A stretch of DNA of 35,331 nt from Phycisphaerales bacterium (GCA_003162245.1 PMMM01000100.1:1-35331), one strand, 5' to 3'. Positions 24,115-33,679 are shown, counted from the first letter of the stretch. The notes: generated from the letters alone by a model not told the origin. Made by a program: numbers and translations.

Positions 24115-24939
24115 TCAGGAGGCCGGCGGGTGCTTGGGCCAGCGCAGGCGGAAGGTGCAGCCTGGGCCGTCGTTGGGCAGGGCCCGCAACGTGGCACCGT
24201 GATGGTGCGCGATGAGGCGGCAGACGCTGAGGCCCAGGCCAACAGTCTGCCAGTCCTGCGGCCGGGCGCGCGGGTCGGCCGCCAGGAACGGGTTGAAGAC
24301 GGTCGCGAGGCGGTCAGGCGGAATGCCCTTGCCGCTGTCGCGGACGTCGATCTGGACGTGGTCGGAGTCGGCCGTCGCCGTAACCGTCAGCACGCCGCGG
24401 CGGCCCTGCATGGCCTGCCGGGCGTTGAGCAGCAGGTTCAGGAGGACCTGACAGAGGAGGGCCTCCTGGGCGCACACGCGCAGCTCCTCGGGCACGGTGA
24501 CCCGCAACTCAATGCCGTCCTTCTGGAACGGGCGGACGGCGGTCTCGAGCGCCTCGCGCACCGCGGCGGCCACCGAGCATAGTTCCGCAGGGCGGTATTC
24601 GCGATGGGCCAGGGCAAGCAGGTGGTCGCTCAGGCCGATCGCCCGCTGCACCTGAATGAGGGTCCGGTCGAGCGCCTTGTGGGTGAGCGCCGGGTCGGCC
24701 GCCGTCAAGGCGGCCTCAACGAGTGCGACGACCGGCGTCATCAGGTTGTTGAATTCGTGGGCGGCCATCCCGGCCAGGCTGCCGAGCAGCGCCAGGCGCT
24801 GGCAGGCGACCAACTCGTTCTGGGTCGACTCCAGCGCAGACCGGAGCTTCTCGTCGGTCTCGGTTGCAGCCATCGGGAACGCCGCCACGGGCCAACCCGG
24901 GCCGCCCGGGGCCAGAGACGCCGTGTAGTCTTCGCTCAC
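24115..24939 (-). CDS. Sensor-less histidine kinase
   Basis: The GTG at 24939 is chosen (AGG 7 bases upstream), giving 274 residues; a downstream ATG (MAATETDEKL) is the alternative. A short coiled coil (EKLRSALESTQNELVACQRL) leads into the HisKA-like helix LALLGSLAGMAAHEFNNLMT with the phospho-acceptor His near 62. The ATP-binding domain follows: QVLLNLLLNARQAM (N box), VRDSGKGIPPDRLATVFNPF (G1/F boxes) and TVGLGLSVCRLIAHHHGATL (G2). It resembles NtrB-type kinases (HEFNN). There are no membrane helices, PAS or GAF domains, so signal input must come from a partner. No response regulator gene is in the window. The gene lies 109 bases after gpsA in the same direction and converges on the YfhO gene. 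Confidence 0.88.
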   Translation of the reverse strand: MSEDYTASLAPGGPGWPVAAFPMAATETDEKLRSALESTQNELVACQRLALLGSLAGMAAHEFNNLMTPVVALVEAALTAADPALTHKALDRTLIQVQRAIGLSDHLLALAHREYRPAELCSVAAAVREALETAVRPFQKDGIELRVTVPEELRVCAQEALLCQVLLNLLLNARQAMQGRRGVLTVTATADSDHVQIDVRDSGKGIPPDRLATVFNPFLAADPRARPQDWQTVGLGLSVCRLIAHHHGATLRALPNDGPGCTFRLRWPKHPPAS

Positions 24940-25048
24940 ACGAACACCTGTTGTACTGCGTTCGCCCCCGGCTGATCGCACACCATGACACGTACCTGTA
25001 TGGTACCGAGCGCCGCCCCACGGCGTCAATGTTCGCTTGGCACCCCGG

Positions 25049-26119
25049 TCAAGGCCCGGGCGTTTCGACCCTCCCCCGGCCCCTTCCTGAGAGCGAGGAA
25101 GGTTGGCTCAGGCACGCATCGCGCGGGTCCTCCGCCTTCGGGGGGCGGCGCATGAGCTCCGTGATCGCGACCAGGGGCGGCTTGCCCTCGAAAAGCACGT
25201 CGTAAACCGCGCGCGTGATGGGCATTTCGACGCCGTGGCGCTCCGCGAGCATCAGGACGGCGCGGGTCGTGGGGATACCCTCGATGACGGCGGGGGTTTC
25301 GCGCACAATTTGCTCGACGCTGGCACCCTCGCCGATGCGCTGGCCGGCGGTACGGTTGCGGCCGTGGGGCGAGACGCTGGTGGTGATGAGATCGCCGACG
25401 CCGGCGAGGCCGCTGAAGGTTTCGGGGCGGGCGCCCAACGCGACCCCGAGGCGAGTGATCTCGACGAGTCCGCGGGTGACGAGGGCGGCTTTGGCGTTGT
25501 CGCCGGCGCGCAGGCCATCGAGGATGCCGGCGGCGAGGGCGATGACGTTCTTGAGGGCGCCGGCCAGCTCGACGCCGAGGACGTCGCGGCTCGTGTAGAC
25601 GCGGAACCAGGCGGTGCTGAGCGCGTGTTGCAGCAACTCCGCGACAGCGGGCGTCTGCGAGGCAACGACCGCGGTGGCGGGGAGGCACCGGGCGAGCTCG
25701 CTGGCGATGTTGGGGCCAGACAGGACGCCGATCGGATTGCCGCGGACGTGCTCGGCGATAATCTGGCTCGGGCGTGCGCCGGTGCTGATTTCGAGGCCCT
25801 TGGTGACGCTGCCGATCGGGACGCCGGGCGGGACCGCTGGGCCGTGGCGCTGCCACTCGCCGCGCAAATACTGACACGGGATCGCAGAGATGATCAGCCC
25901 ACAGCGCTCGAAGGCCACCGCGGGGTCGTTCGTCGGCGTGATACGCTCCGACAGCGGGATGCCCGGCAGATACCGGCGGTTCTCGTGGCCGGCAAAAAAT
26001 TCCTGGACCGGCTCACTGGCGCGCGCCAGGAGGGCGACGCGGATGCCGTTGCCGGCGAGTATCTGGGCGGTGACGGTGCCCATGGCGCCGATGCCGATTA
26101 CTGCGGCGTGCTCGACCAT
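25049..26119 (-). CDS. gpsA: NAD(P)-dependent glycerol-3-phosphate dehydrogenase
   Basis: The ATG at 26119 is chosen (AGGAG 8 bases upstream). The protein has 356 residues, slightly over the usual ~335. It makes sn-glycerol 3-phosphate from dihydroxyacetone phosphate (EC 1.1.1.94), the first step to phospholipids, in the cytosol. Motifs: the nucleotide-binding AAVIGIGAMGTVTAQILAGN, the segment LIISAIPCQYLRG, GSVTKGLEI (Lys), VLSGPNIASEL, the catalytic GVELAGALKNVIALAAGILD, FSGLAGVGDLITT and GRNRTAGQRIGEG. These match GpsA well. The last ~20 residues (SQPSSLSGRGRGRVETPGP) look like read-through into a repeat-like sequence rather than family sequence. It follows addA after 40 bases in the same direction. 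Confidence 0.94.
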   Translation of the reverse strand: MVEHAAVIGIGAMGTVTAQILAGNGIRVALLARASEPVQEFFAGHENRRYLPGIPLSERITPTNDPAVAFERCGLIISAIPCQYLRGEWQRHGPAVPPGVPIGSVTKGLEISTGARPSQIIAEHVRGNPIGVLSGPNIASELARCLPATAVVASQTPAVAELLQHALSTAWFRVYTSRDVLGVELAGALKNVIALAAGILDGLRAGDNAKAALVTRGLVEITRLGVALGARPETFSGLAGVGDLITTSVSPHGRNRTAGQRIGEGASVEQIVRETPAVIEGIPTTRAVLMLAERHGVEMPITRAVYDVLFEGKPPLVAITELMRRPPKAEDPRDACLSQPSSLSGRGRGRVETPGP

Positions 26120-26159
26120 GCGGGGCTCTCCTGTGTCCGCGCCCATCGCGGTGGGCATT

Positions 26160-29100
26160 TTAGCGCCGATTCGATTGGGCGTCCCGGGCCGTGGGCGGGT
26201 TTTCAGCGACGACCTCGCGCAGCAGCGCGGGCAGCGAAGGCGCGGTGAGCGGGACGGCGATGGTCCGGCGCGCACGGAGGAAGATCAGCAGCGCCCGCAC
26301 GACGGGGCGGGCGAAGATCGAGGCGGCGGCCTGGGCGTAAAGCTGCAACTGCACCGTGTAGCCCGCGAGGCGGGCGGCGAAGTCGGTCTCGTCGCGCGGG
26401 CGGTCCGTTTTGTAGTCCAAAATGACGAGGCCGTCGGGCGTTTCGAGCAGGCAGTCGATCACGCCGCGGACGATGGTGTGTTCGTCGGCGGGGCCGAGAC
26501 AGAGCGCGTAGACGAAGGGTACTTCGCGGCGAGCGTGCGCGGCGGAGCTCGCGAGAAGGCAGCCTTCAGGCGTGCCAGCGAACCAAGCGATGTCCGCGGC
26601 GGGGATAAGCGCGGCCTCGGCGGGCTGGAGGCGGCCGGCCGTCGTCAACTCGTCCAGTTGGGCGCGGACGGCGGCCTCGGAGCTCAGTCGCGCGAGGTCG
26701 GCGAGCTGCAAGAAGCGGTGACAGGCGGCGCCGAGCTCGCGGCCGTCGGCTTGGGCGGCGCCGGCGGCGAACGTCGGCACGTGCAACGGATGAGCCGGCG
26801 TATCCAGCAACGCCGGGGAGTCCGCGGCGGCTTCGCGCAGGGCCAGCTCCTTGGCGGCGCTGACGGAGAGCACGGCGGGCAGGCTGGCAAACGAGCGGTC
26901 CGGCGGCGAGGCCAGCAATGTACAACTACGCTGGACCCAGGCTTCATCGTCCGCGCTGGAGGGCGGTAGCGGCGGGGTTTCCGTCGTTGTCGCCGGTGCG
27001 CCCGGCTCGGGGACGCGGATTTCAGTGGCTGGGTGCGTCACGACGGGCACAGACGGCGGGGAGCCATCGCGCGATTCGTGCAAGCGGCCGGCGGCGGCCG
27101 CCATCATGATCCACTCAAGGCGATGGCGGACGCTCTGGCGGGAGATGAGCGGCACGGCGCTGGCGGCGGTCTCGTAGCGGGCCCGGCAATCCGCCCAGGC
27201 ACCTTCGGATGCGGTGCCGACGACGAAGAGCAGCTCGCGGGCGCGCGTCGTGGCGACGTAGAGCAGGCGAAGCTCTTCCTCGAGCTCGCGCCAGGCGCGG
27301 CGCTGGCGGGCCACGAGGTGGCGAGCGCTGGTCAGCTCGGCGCGGGCGGGGTAGTCCTTGCAGCGGAGGCCGAGACCGAGTTGCTCGTCGCAGAGCAGAC
27401 CTTCGCGCTGGGATAGATCGTTGAACTTGGCCCCCGTTCCGAGCAAGAAAACGACGGGGAATTCCAGGCCTTTCGCGGCGTGGATCGTCATGATCCGCAC
27501 GACGTCCTCGTCGCCGGCGGCGAGGGCGCCGGGGTCGATGTCCTCCGCGGCGAGCGTGTCCAGGTATTCGACGAACTCGGCGATGCCCTGGCCGGCGGTG
27601 GCGAAGGTGGCGGCGAGGTTCTGGAGGGCGCGGAGGAGGGCGACGCGCTGGTCGCCGCTGGGGAGGGCCTGTGCGAAGAGAGGCAGGGCGCCGTCGTGGA
27701 GAATGCGTTGGAGCAGCGTCGGGAGCTCCTCCTCGCGGGCGGCAACTGACCATGCGTCGAGCTGGGCGAGGGCTTGCGCGAGCTTCTGGGCAAGGACGGG
27801 ATTGGGATGGCGGCGGAGGTAGTGCATGACGGCGTCGTAGAAATCGCCGCGGGCATCCTTCATCGCAGCGCGGAGCGCGAGCAATTCGTCGGCGGACAGG
27901 CCGACCAACGGGCCGCGGAGGTACGCGGCCAGGGGGACGTCCTGCCGGCGGTTAACGAGGAGCTGCAGCACGTTGCGCACGTCGAGGACTTCGACCGCGT
28001 CGAGGAGCGCTTCGCGGGCGCCGGCGAGGCAGCGAATGCCGCTGGCGCGGAAGACGCGCGCGACGTGGGCGGCGTTCTGGCGGGCGGCACGCAACAGGAC
28101 GACGATGTCGGCGAGGCGCAGCGGGCGCAGGGCGAGTTTCTCGTCGGGGCCACGGACGGGGATCTGGACGCCGGTGGCCAGCAAGCTGTGAATCTGCGCG
28201 GCCGCGAGCTGGGCCTCGCGCTCGATCGTCTCGACGGAGCCCTGATCGTCGGCGCCCTCGGTGGGTTCCGCGGCACGCCGGCCGGGTTGCTCGATGACGT
28301 GAATTTCGATTCGCGGGCGGGCGGCGAGAGTCGGATTGGCGATCTCGTCGCGGCCGGCGCGGAGGCGTTCGGCGGGGTCGAACGGCGTGCCGCCCAGGGC
28401 GCGGTCGAAGAGCAGGGCGAACAGACGGTTTAGGCCGTCCAGGACCGCGGGGTGGCTGCGGAAGTTGTCCGAGAGGTACTGCACGCGGCCGTCGGCGCGG
28501 TTGGCGGCATAGGCCTCGATCAGCTCGGCAAAGAGCTGCGGCTCGGCCTCGCGGAAGCCGTAGATGCTCTGCTTGAGGTCGCCGACCATGAAGCGGTCCG
28601 ACTGGCCGGGGCCGTCGCGTGTGACGAGGCGCAGGATTTCGACCTGCACCGGGCTGGTGTCCTGGTACTCATCGACGAGGACGTGGTCGTAGCGCTGCTG
28701 GAGGCGGCGGGCGATGGGCGTGGGGGCGCGCCGGCGGTGTTCGGTTGGCGTGCCGAGGAGGTCGAGGGTCATGCGCAGGACGTCGGCGAACTCGTACGCG
28801 GCGCGGGCCTGCTTCGCGTCGTTCAGCAATTGCTGATAGCGCGCTTCGAGACGCAGCAGCGTGGCAAGGTGGCCGGCGACCAGCGGGGCGTGCTTCAGGA
28901 TCGAGCGCACGTCGTCGGGTGACCAGCGCTTCTGCAGGCGGCCTTTCAGCCAGCGGTCGCGGACCTCCCCTACCGCCGGCGATTCCGCACTTTCGCCGCG
29001 GCGCGGCTTGGGGAGCTTGAAGGTGGCCACGGCGTCCGCGACCTCGATGAGCTTGCCGGGGGTCGCGAGCTGCTGGCACCAGGTTGCGAGTTGGTCGGCG

Positions 29101-29834
29101 TAGGGTTGCAGGGCGCGCGGCGTACCATTCGTAGTCGGTTCGGCCAGGAGCGACTGGACTTGCTCATGCTGGTACAGGCATTCCTCGGCGAGGGCGGCGG
29201 CGAGGACGTCGGCGGCGTCGTTGACGTTGCAGGCGGCGCGCTGGCGGTCGAACCACGCGTCGGGGTTCACGAGGTGTTCGCGGAAGGCGCTGAGGCGTGC
29301 GACGAGGGCGCGGAGAAAGTCGTCGCCGGGGGTGGGCGCACGGGCCAGCCACGCGCGGACTTCGCCGGCGAGCGGCTCGTCGCCGCGGTGGATGCCGTCA
29401 AAGAGCGCGTCGAGCACTTCGCGTCGCAGCAGGATGGCGTCCTGTTCGCCAAGGACGGAGAAGCCGACGTCGATGCCGGCCTGCGCGAAATGCTCGCGGA
29501 CGATGCGGCCGCACCAGGCGTCGATGGTGCCGATGTCGGCGGTCTCGACGAGCAGTTCCTGGCGGCGCAGGTGCGCACGCGGCCCGGCCGCGGCGGATTG
29601 CTCTGCCGCTTCACGCAACATGCGGGCGATGCGGACGCGGAGCTCGGCGGCGGCGGCGCGCGTGAAGGTGACGACCAGGAGGCGCTCGACATCGCAGGGC
29701 TGCGCGGGGTCGGCGATGAGCGCGACGCAGCGGCGGGCCAGGACCTCGGTCTTGCCGGAGCCGGCGGACGCGGCCACGAGCAGGTTCGAGCCGCGGTAGT
29801 CGATGGCGGCGCGCTGGCTGTCAGTCAGCTTCAT
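26160..29834 (-). CDS. addA: AddA, helicase-nuclease subunit
   Basis: The ATG at 29834 is chosen (MKLTDSQRAAIDYRG, with GGGGGG just upstream). The protein has 1224 residues, as usual for AddA. It is the UvrD-type helicase with a C-terminal nuclease of the AddAB complex, which resects double-strand breaks for RecA-dependent repair. Motifs: Walker A ASAGSGKTEVLARR near 24, VTFTRAAAAELRVRI, VDEYQDTSPVQVEI near 388, GDLKQSIYGFREAEPQ, YLSDNFRSHPAVLDGLNRLF, IMTIHAAKGLEFPVVFLLG and LLYVATTRARELL. The RecB-type nuclease is shown by GRELGAACHRFLQ and VILDYKTDRPR near 1139. It overlaps addB by 14 bases, so the two subunits are made together. Confidence 0.95.
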   Translation of the reverse strand: MKLTDSQRAAIDYRGSNLLVAASAGSGKTEVLARRCVALIADPAQPCDVERLLVVTFTRAAAAELRVRIARMLREAAEQSAAAGPRAHLRRQELLVETADIGTIDAWCGRIVREHFAQAGIDVGFSVLGEQDAILLRREVLDALFDGIHRGDEPLAGEVRAWLARAPTPGDDFLRALVARLSAFREHLVNPDAWFDRQRAACNVNDAADVLAAALAEECLYQHEQVQSLLAEPTTNGTPRALQPYADQLATWCQQLATPGKLIEVADAVATFKLPKPRRGESAESPAVGEVRDRWLKGRLQKRWSPDDVRSILKHAPLVAGHLATLLRLEARYQQLLNDAKQARAAYEFADVLRMTLDLLGTPTEHRRRAPTPIARRLQQRYDHVLVDEYQDTSPVQVEILRLVTRDGPGQSDRFMVGDLKQSIYGFREAEPQLFAELIEAYAANRADGRVQYLSDNFRSHPAVLDGLNRLFALLFDRALGGTPFDPAERLRAGRDEIANPTLAARPRIEIHVIEQPGRRAAEPTEGADDQGSVETIEREAQLAAAQIHSLLATGVQIPVRGPDEKLALRPLRLADIVVLLRAARQNAAHVARVFRASGIRCLAGAREALLDAVEVLDVRNVLQLLVNRRQDVPLAAYLRGPLVGLSADELLALRAAMKDARGDFYDAVMHYLRRHPNPVLAQKLAQALAQLDAWSVAAREEELPTLLQRILHDGALPLFAQALPSGDQRVALLRALQNLAATFATAGQGIAEFVEYLDTLAAEDIDPGALAAGDEDVVRIMTIHAAKGLEFPVVFLLGTGAKFNDLSQREGLLCDEQLGLGLRCKDYPARAELTSARHLVARQRRAWRELEEELRLLYVATTRARELLFVVGTASEGAWADCRARYETAASAVPLISRQSVRHRLEWIMMAAAAGRLHESRDGSPPSVPVVTHPATEIRVPEPGAPATTTETPPLPPSSADDEAWVQRSCTLLASPPDRSFASLPAVLSVSAAKELALREAAADSPALLDTPAHPLHVPTFAAGAAQADGRELGAACHRFLQLADLARLSSEAAVRAQLDELTTAGRLQPAEAALIPAADIAWFAGTPEGCLLASSAAHARREVPFVYALCLGPADEHTIVRGVIDCLLETPDGLVILDYKTDRPRDETDFAARLAGYTVQLQLYAQAAASIFARPVVRALLIFLRARRTIAVPLTAPSLPALLREVVAENPPTARDAQSNRR

Positions 29835-32800
29835 CCGACCCCCCTTCCGCGTCGCCGGCGGTCGCGAGCCGCGGCAAGACGGCCTCTGCGAGGCGTGGGC
29901 GGTTGAACGCACGGTCGAAGCGGCACACGGTCTGGAAGTCGCAGGTGCGGCAGGCCAGCGTGCGCTTCTCCACCAGCGGAGCCACGTCGATGCGGCCGGC
30001 GGCGACGCCGCCGGCGGCGAACAGCACCGTCTGCTCAGCGAGGGCGAGGCGGGCGTCGATGTCGGGCGCTTCGACGGCATCCGCCGTGTGCGCGAACGCA
30101 CCGTCTTTCTTGCGCTGCATCTGGGCGATGGGCGAGTGGCCTTGGGTGTGCTGCGGGTGGAGCAATTGGGCGGCCGCATCGCTGAACAGGCCACGCGGGC
30201 GAAACATGTACATGAGTTGCTCGGCGGGCGGGGCATCGGCGACGTAGCCGGTGTCGAGCACTGCAAGGTCGGGGTACAGCGGGGCGAGGAAAACGCCCGC
30301 GGGCAGCGCCGCGGCGTCCGCAGGGGCGTGGCGGGCGGCGAGCAGATAGATGAAGAGTTGCAGACGCTTCCCGATGAGGAACTCGCCGCGGACGGGTTCG
30401 GCGGTGCTCTTGTAGTCGTAGACGAGCAAGAGTCGCGGGTCGCCGGCGAGGGTCTGGTCGATGCGGTCCAGGCGGCCGTGCAGGTGGACGCGTTGTCCGC
30501 CGGGCAGATGCAACTCGGCGGCGGGCCACACGTCGGGGCCGCCGCGCGGGTCGAATTCCTGTTCGCAGGCGAGCGGTGCGAAGCGGCCGCGGCGCCAGCG
30601 GGCGGCGTGGACCAGGACGAGGTCGCGCAGCAACGCGGGGAGGAGGGCGCTGAGCGAGACGAAGTCGGGGCGGCGCTGGGCGAGGTCCGGCGGCTGCTGG
30701 TCGTGCCATTGGCGGACGGCGTCGGCGAGGAGTTCCTGCCAACGGTCGTCGGAGAGCTGCGTGACGCCGGCGGGTTCGCGGATGGCGCGGCGGGTTACGT
30801 CGGCGAGCAGCTTGTGGGCCTCGACGCCGAGGTCCCAACGGAGGGGTTGTGGGCCACGGGCGGGGTCGAGGCGCAGGGCGAAGCGCGCGAAGTGCTGGAA
30901 CGGGCACTGGAGGTAGGCTTCGACTTCGGACGGCGAGGCGCGCCAGATGACATCGCTGGGTTGGGCGTCGGCGTGTCGGTAATTGCCTAACGGCGCGGGG
31001 TCGTTGCGATACGCTCCGCCGCGCAAGAGCCAAGTGAGGCGATCGGCGGCGGCTGGCTGCGCGCGCGCTTGGTCGAGGACTCGCTCGTAGCGGCGGCGCT
31101 GGGCGCGTTGCCGGTCGTCGCGACGGACGCGCAGGTACTGGCGGGCCAGCTCGGGCAGGCAGACAGGCGGCTCGTGCTCGTTGAAACGCTCGGTCGGCAG
31201 GCCGGGGAGGGCGCGCGTGACATCCGCGAGCAGAGGCGAGGGCTGGAGCGGCGCGCCGTCGTCGCCGACGGTGGCGTAGCTGATCGTGAGGCCGAGCGAT
31301 GGGCGCGTGAGGGCGATGTAGGCCAGAAGCCGCTCGCCGAAGGCGTCCTGCCGGTGCGCGGCGGGCGCGGATAAGCCGGCCTGGGCGAGGGCGTCGCGCT
31401 CGGCGGTGCTGAGCAGAATGTCTTCAGGCGGACGGGCGGGGAAAACGCCTTCGTTGAAGGCGAAGACCCAGGCGTGCTTGATGTCGGGGTGGCGGCTGCG
31501 CTCGATGGAGCTGACCAGGACCTGGTCGACGGTCGGCGGGGCGAGGCCGAGAGTCGTTTCGGCCAGGGCGGTGCCGACGATGGCGCTCACGTCGCCGGCG
31601 AGCAGCGGCGTCTCGGCGAGCGCGTCGTGGAGGTCGTCCAGGACGGCGCAGAGCGCCTCCCACGCGAGGCGGTGCACCTCGGCGCTCTGCCAGCGGCGCG
31701 CGGCGCGGGCTTCGGCGACCCACGCGGCGATTACGTCGCGCACGTCGAGGCTCTCCAGCGTCCCGTGCAGCGTTTCCGCCCAGATGGCGCCGGTCGCGCC
31801 GTCGGCTTGTTGTTGCAGGGCGAGGAGCGGATCGAGGGCGGTCACAATGCGGAGGCGCCGGGGGTGCGACGCGGCGAAGGCGGTAGTCTGATCGTACTCA
31901 AGTTGGCAGGTTGGTTGTCGCCAGAGGGTCGCACCGCGGACGGCGCCGCTCAGCACGAGGTTTTCGAGGTCCTCGGCTTGCTCGCGGGAGAGCGGGAGCA
32001 GGCGGGTGCGCAGCAGGCGGACCATCGGGGGCACGTCGAGGTCGGTGTCCGCCGCGTCGAACAGAGCGGAGACCAGGCGAGCGAGCGGGTGGGCGCCCAT
32101 TGGCTGTCGACGGTCGAGGAAATACGGGATTTCGTATTCGGCGAAGACCTCCGCGACAATCTGGGCAAAAGGCGAGAGGTCGCGGGCGATGACGGCGAAG
32201 TCGCGCAAGCGCAGGCGTCCGCCGGCGTCGGCCATCTGGGTGCGAATCCAGCGGGCGGCGGCGCGCAGCTCGTCACGGTGCGTGGGGCATTCGAGGACAC
32301 GCACGTCGGCGGGCGGTGCGGCGGCACCGGGGGCATCGTGCTGGGCGGCGAGGCCGAGCTCGAGCGACGCGAGCTGCGGGGCACTCGCAAAACGCGGCAG
32401 CGCGGGCGGTGTGAGGCGGATCGGCGGCGCGACGGGCACGCGGGCGGCGTCGAAAAGGCGGAGCAGCCGCTGGTACGTGACCTCCGTGCGCTGGAAGAGG
32501 CCGAGCGGATCGGGCGTGCGGCGCGGGTCGGCCACGGCGGGTGCGTGCGGATCGACGAGCAGCGTGATCGTCACGTCGCGGGCGAGGCAGGCCAACTCGA
32601 CGAGCGTCTCGAGTTCCTGGCCGGTGAATCCGGCGAAGCCATCGACCCAGATGGAGGCGCCGCGCAACCAGGCCACGTCGGCGAGGCGCGCGCGGAGCAC
32701 GGCGAGACGGGCGGCGGAGTCGGTGCGCTGCGGGCCGAGCCAGGCGAGATACTCGGCGTACAGGGCGGCGATCTCGCGCACTTTTGCGGCGCTGTCGGTA

Positions 32801-33243
32801 TCAGCAATGCGGTCGGCCGCGGCGCTCAGGTCGGCGGGCGGTACGTTCTCGCGCAGCAGCTCCTCGATGATCCGGCTGAGTTCGTCGCGAAACCCCGGCG
32901 TGCGGGCAGCACGGCGGAGGATGCGCAGAGCTGGGCTCTGCTGAGCGACGAGGCGGCGCAGAACCAAGGCGCGGGTGCGCGCGGTCACGGACGGGGGCTC
33001 AGAGCCCGTGTCGTTGAAGACCGCGTGGGCGAGACGGGAGAAGCTGAGAACCGCGGTCCGGTGATAGCCGTGGCCCGGCGCGCGGACGGCGAGGGCGCGC
33101 TCCATCTGGAAGCTGGCTTGTTCGGGGACGAGCAGGATCAGCCGGCGCGTGTCATCCGGGCGCGCGAGTTCCGCGAGGAGCGCGTCGAGGCAGGCGCGCG
33201 TCTTCCCCGCGCCGGCGCGGCCGAGGATGAACGTCACCGGCAT
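29821..33243 (-). CDS. addB: AddB-like helicase-nuclease subunit
   Basis: The protein has 1140 residues and starts MPVTFILGRAGAGKTRACLD, with a Walker A. AddB has one inactivated helicase-like core and a RecB-type nuclease. Segments SFQMERALAVRAPGHGYHRT, VLVSSIERSRHPDIKHAWVF and AFNEGVFPARPPED (near the motif where AddB checks the strand) fit AddB (TIGR02773-like). The nuclease is shown by LLVYDYKSTAEPVRGE near 942. The iron-sulfur cluster ligands are one Cys in VEAYLQCPFQHFARF near 779 and three in LACRTCDFQTVCRF near 1096; this is the [4Fe-4S] pattern of AddB nucleases. It precedes addA with a 14-base overlap and follows the lipoprotein gene after 33 bases. Confidence 0.92.
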   Translation of the reverse strand: MPVTFILGRAGAGKTRACLDALLAELARPDDTRRLILLVPEQASFQMERALAVRAPGHGYHRTAVLSFSRLAHAVFNDTGSEPPSVTARTRALVLRRLVAQQSPALRILRRAARTPGFRDELSRIIEELLRENVPPADLSAAADRIADTDSAAKVREIAALYAEYLAWLGPQRTDSAARLAVLRARLADVAWLRGASIWVDGFAGFTGQELETLVELACLARDVTITLLVDPHAPAVADPRRTPDPLGLFQRTEVTYQRLLRLFDAARVPVAPPIRLTPPALPRFASAPQLASLELGLAAQHDAPGAAAPPADVRVLECPTHRDELRAAARWIRTQMADAGGRLRLRDFAVIARDLSPFAQIVAEVFAEYEIPYFLDRRQPMGAHPLARLVSALFDAADTDLDVPPMVRLLRTRLLPLSREQAEDLENLVLSGAVRGATLWRQPTCQLEYDQTTAFAASHPRRLRIVTALDPLLALQQQADGATGAIWAETLHGTLESLDVRDVIAAWVAEARAARRWQSAEVHRLAWEALCAVLDDLHDALAETPLLAGDVSAIVGTALAETTLGLAPPTVDQVLVSSIERSRHPDIKHAWVFAFNEGVFPARPPEDILLSTAERDALAQAGLSAPAAHRQDAFGERLLAYIALTRPSLGLTISYATVGDDGAPLQPSPLLADVTRALPGLPTERFNEHEPPVCLPELARQYLRVRRDDRQRAQRRRYERVLDQARAQPAAADRLTWLLRGGAYRNDPAPLGNYRHADAQPSDVIWRASPSEVEAYLQCPFQHFARFALRLDPARGPQPLRWDLGVEAHKLLADVTRRAIREPAGVTQLSDDRWQELLADAVRQWHDQQPPDLAQRRPDFVSLSALLPALLRDLVLVHAARWRRGRFAPLACEQEFDPRGGPDVWPAAELHLPGGQRVHLHGRLDRIDQTLAGDPRLLLVYDYKSTAEPVRGEFLIGKRLQLFIYLLAARHAPADAAALPAGVFLAPLYPDLAVLDTGYVADAPPAEQLMYMFRPRGLFSDAAAQLLHPQHTQGHSPIAQMQRKKDGAFAHTADAVEAPDIDARLALAEQTVLFAAGGVAAGRIDVAPLVEKRTLACRTCDFQTVCRFDRAFNRPRLAEAVLPRLATAGDAEGGSDEAD

Positions 33244-33276
33244 GGCAGGCTCAGGCCGTCGGAGACGGCGTGCGGC

Positions 33277-33579
33277 CTAATCCGCTTCGTGCTTCTTGAG
33301 GCGCTTGCGGCAGTCGTCGCGCTCGCGCTTGTAATCATCCGCCTTCTTCTTGAGCTTCTCGTTCTGGCCTTCCAGATACTGGATGTTCTGGTACGCCTTG
33401 ACCAGCTCGGCGCGGCAGTCGTCGAGCGTCGGCGTCTGCGGCACGCGGCTGCTGTCCACCGGGGCCGGGCGGTTGTCGCCGCCCACGTTGACCGAGATGT
33501 TGTCGGGCGCCTTGACGCACCCGACCGCGGCGAGCAGGACGCCGGCCGCCACACCCAACCACCATCCTCGTGCAACCAT
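33277..33579 (-). CDS. Small coiled-coil lipoprotein
   Basis: The protein has 100 residues. The ATG has GAGGAGG about 8 bases upstream. The N-terminus is a lipoprotein signal (WWLGVAAGVLLAAVGC, lipobox AVGC with Cys near 21). A short linker (KAPDNISVNVGGDNRPAP) is followed by a coiled coil at about 53-98 (CRAELVKAYQNIQYLEGQNE, KLKKKADDYKRERDDCRKRL) with two further Cys. It should be lipid-anchored in the inner or outer membrane with the coil in the periplasm. It is the first gene of an apparent operon with addB and addA and is divergent from miaA. I do not recognise a family beyond planctomycete-like small lipoproteins. Confidence 0.75.
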   Translation of the reverse strand: MVARGWWLGVAAGVLLAAVGCVKAPDNISVNVGGDNRPAPVDSSRVPQTPTLDDCRAELVKAYQNIQYLEGQNEKLKKKADDYKRERDDCRKRLKKHEAD

Positions 33580-33595
33580 CGTACGGGCCTCCTCG

Positions 33596-33622
33596 TTGAT
33601 TCGACCGACCGGTCTATATAAT
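33596..33622 (+). promoter_or_regulatory. Probable miaA promoter
   Basis: TATAAT (33617-33622) is a perfect -10 box; TTGATT (33596-33601) is a possible -35 at a short 15-base spacing. The expected start of transcription is near 33629, about 50 bases before the miaA ATG. An operator-like palindrome occupies the spacer. Confidence 0.5.
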
Positions 33623-33644
33623 CGCCGCTCGCGTGCGACCGGTC
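33607..33644. promoter_or_regulatory. Paired GACCGGTC palindromes (operators)
   Basis: The same 8-bp palindrome occurs at 33607-33614 and 33637-33644, exactly 30 bases apart (about three helical turns), with a leading C shared. One copy is in the promoter spacer and the other is just after the expected transcription start. This is a typical layout for a dimeric repressor that binds both sites on one face of the DNA. The protein that binds it is unknown. Confidence 0.5.
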
Positions 33645-33679
33645 AAAAGGTAAGACCGAACGGACGACGGAAGGTTTGC

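Noticed and set aside
31474-33621. A 715-codon open frame on the plus strand
   Set aside because: It is antisense to addB and the small lipoprotein, has low-complexity composition and no ribosome site.
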